From NCBI RefSeq assembly GCF_001880325.1, contig NZ_CP016312.1:1426001-1490000 (forward strand): a DNA stretch of 64,000 nt, in the 5' to 3' direction. A program made the position numbers and the translations under genes. Origin of the DNA: Thermus brockianus. Lineage in GTDB: Bacteria; Deinococcota; Deinococci; Deinococcales; Thermaceae. This document shows positions 63,973-64,000 of this stretch, piece after piece; the first letter of the stretch is position 1, and each line of letters begins with the position of its first letter. The notes beneath the pieces were generated by a model, which was not told the origin of the DNA, did not search any database, and worked only from the letters and a program-made list of their open reading frames with translations.

Positions 63973-64000
63973 CGCCCTGGCGGGTGGCCGTGCGGCGTGC
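63920..64000 (+). CDS. start of a signal-peptide or lipoprotein gene, possible spanin (cut by window end)
   Basis: 27 codons visible, nested +1 in the end of the holin gene: MRRVGTLLLTLGALACGSALA. The hydrophobic segment ends in a lipobox-like GALAC (Cys 16). A small lipoprotein overlapping the holin is typical of outer-membrane spanins (Rz1-like), but the rest lies outside the window. Confidence 0.45.
   Translation, partial: MRRVGTLLLTLGALACGSALAGGRAAC

Larger units (their letters stand above)
36202..64000. mobile_element. Mu-like contractile-tailed prophage inserted at tRNA-Ala (right end outside window)
   Basis: From the integrase next to tRNA-Ala to the window end almost every gene is phage-type: integrase, repressor/Cro switch, early replication genes, terminase, Mu-like head, contractile tail and baseplate, fibre, holin. 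The structural order follows phage Mu gp29 to gp50, but integration by a tyrosine recombinase and a lambda-type switch are not Mu features. All required virion classes are visible; only the endolysin is clearly damaged. The distal attachment site is not in the window. Confidence 0.93.

Overview
The window is chromosomal DNA of a Thermus-type bacterium. It is very GC-rich with strong G/C preference at third codon positions. It carries a fourteen-gene complex I operon whose proteins closely resemble the Thermus thermophilus Nqo subunits, a LysN aminotransferase of the alpha-aminoadipate lysine route, a CRISPR repeat whose transcript would carry the AUUGCGAC 5' tag known from Thermus type III crRNAs, and many promoters whose -10 hexamer lies only 6-10 nt upstream of the start codon (leaderless mRNAs).

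Left third (1-19.4 kb), host housekeeping: the 3' part of glpD, ftsH, a TPR protein, ruvB with a DUF4388 partner, panB, an RluD-type pseudouridine synthase, a two-gene restriction-modification module of somewhat different composition, lysN, a dNTP triphosphohydrolase (dgt), and the fatty-acid cluster yceD-rpmF-fabH-fabD-fabG-acpP-fabF on the minus strand. Three genes here (rluD, fabF, rpmF) are out of frame by exactly one base in a G/C homopolymer, which looks like systematic under-calling in the assembly rather than biology. A ten-repeat CRISPR array without cas genes lies at 17.26-17.98 kb, followed by an arginase-family gene and a small unknown gene.

Middle (19.4-36.2 kb): nuoN to nuoA (transcribed nuoA first, minus strand; every junction is an overlap or a gap of at most 9 nt) encodes the whole proton-pumping NADH:quinone oxidoreductase, with its own promoter and a strong terminator. 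Upstream on the same strand are ksgA, a metallophosphoesterase and a DdrA/Rad52-type annealing protein in an overlapping operon, then a small secreted protein and tRNA-Ala(CGC).

Right part (36.2 kb to the window end): a prophage next to tRNA-Ala, not complete in the window. Its lysogeny module has a tyrosine integrase, a membrane protein, an S24 repressor and a Cro-like regulator with two matching operators. The early genes include an excisionase-like protein, a possible annealing protein, a replication initiator with seven internal palindromic iterons (likely origin) and RusA. The virion genes follow phage Mu gene order (terminase, gp29-type portal, gpF-type head protein fused to a PBECR-like nuclease domain, I-type protease, capsid, contractile sheath and tube, frameshifted tail chaperone, tape measure, baseplate, fibre). 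The phage is thus a hybrid: a Mu-like contractile-tailed particle with lambda-type integration and control. At the right end the endolysin has lost its catalytic N-terminal half to a foreign ~250-bp segment carrying a perfect hairpin and three direct repeats, followed by a holin and the start of a likely spanin-type lipoprotein.
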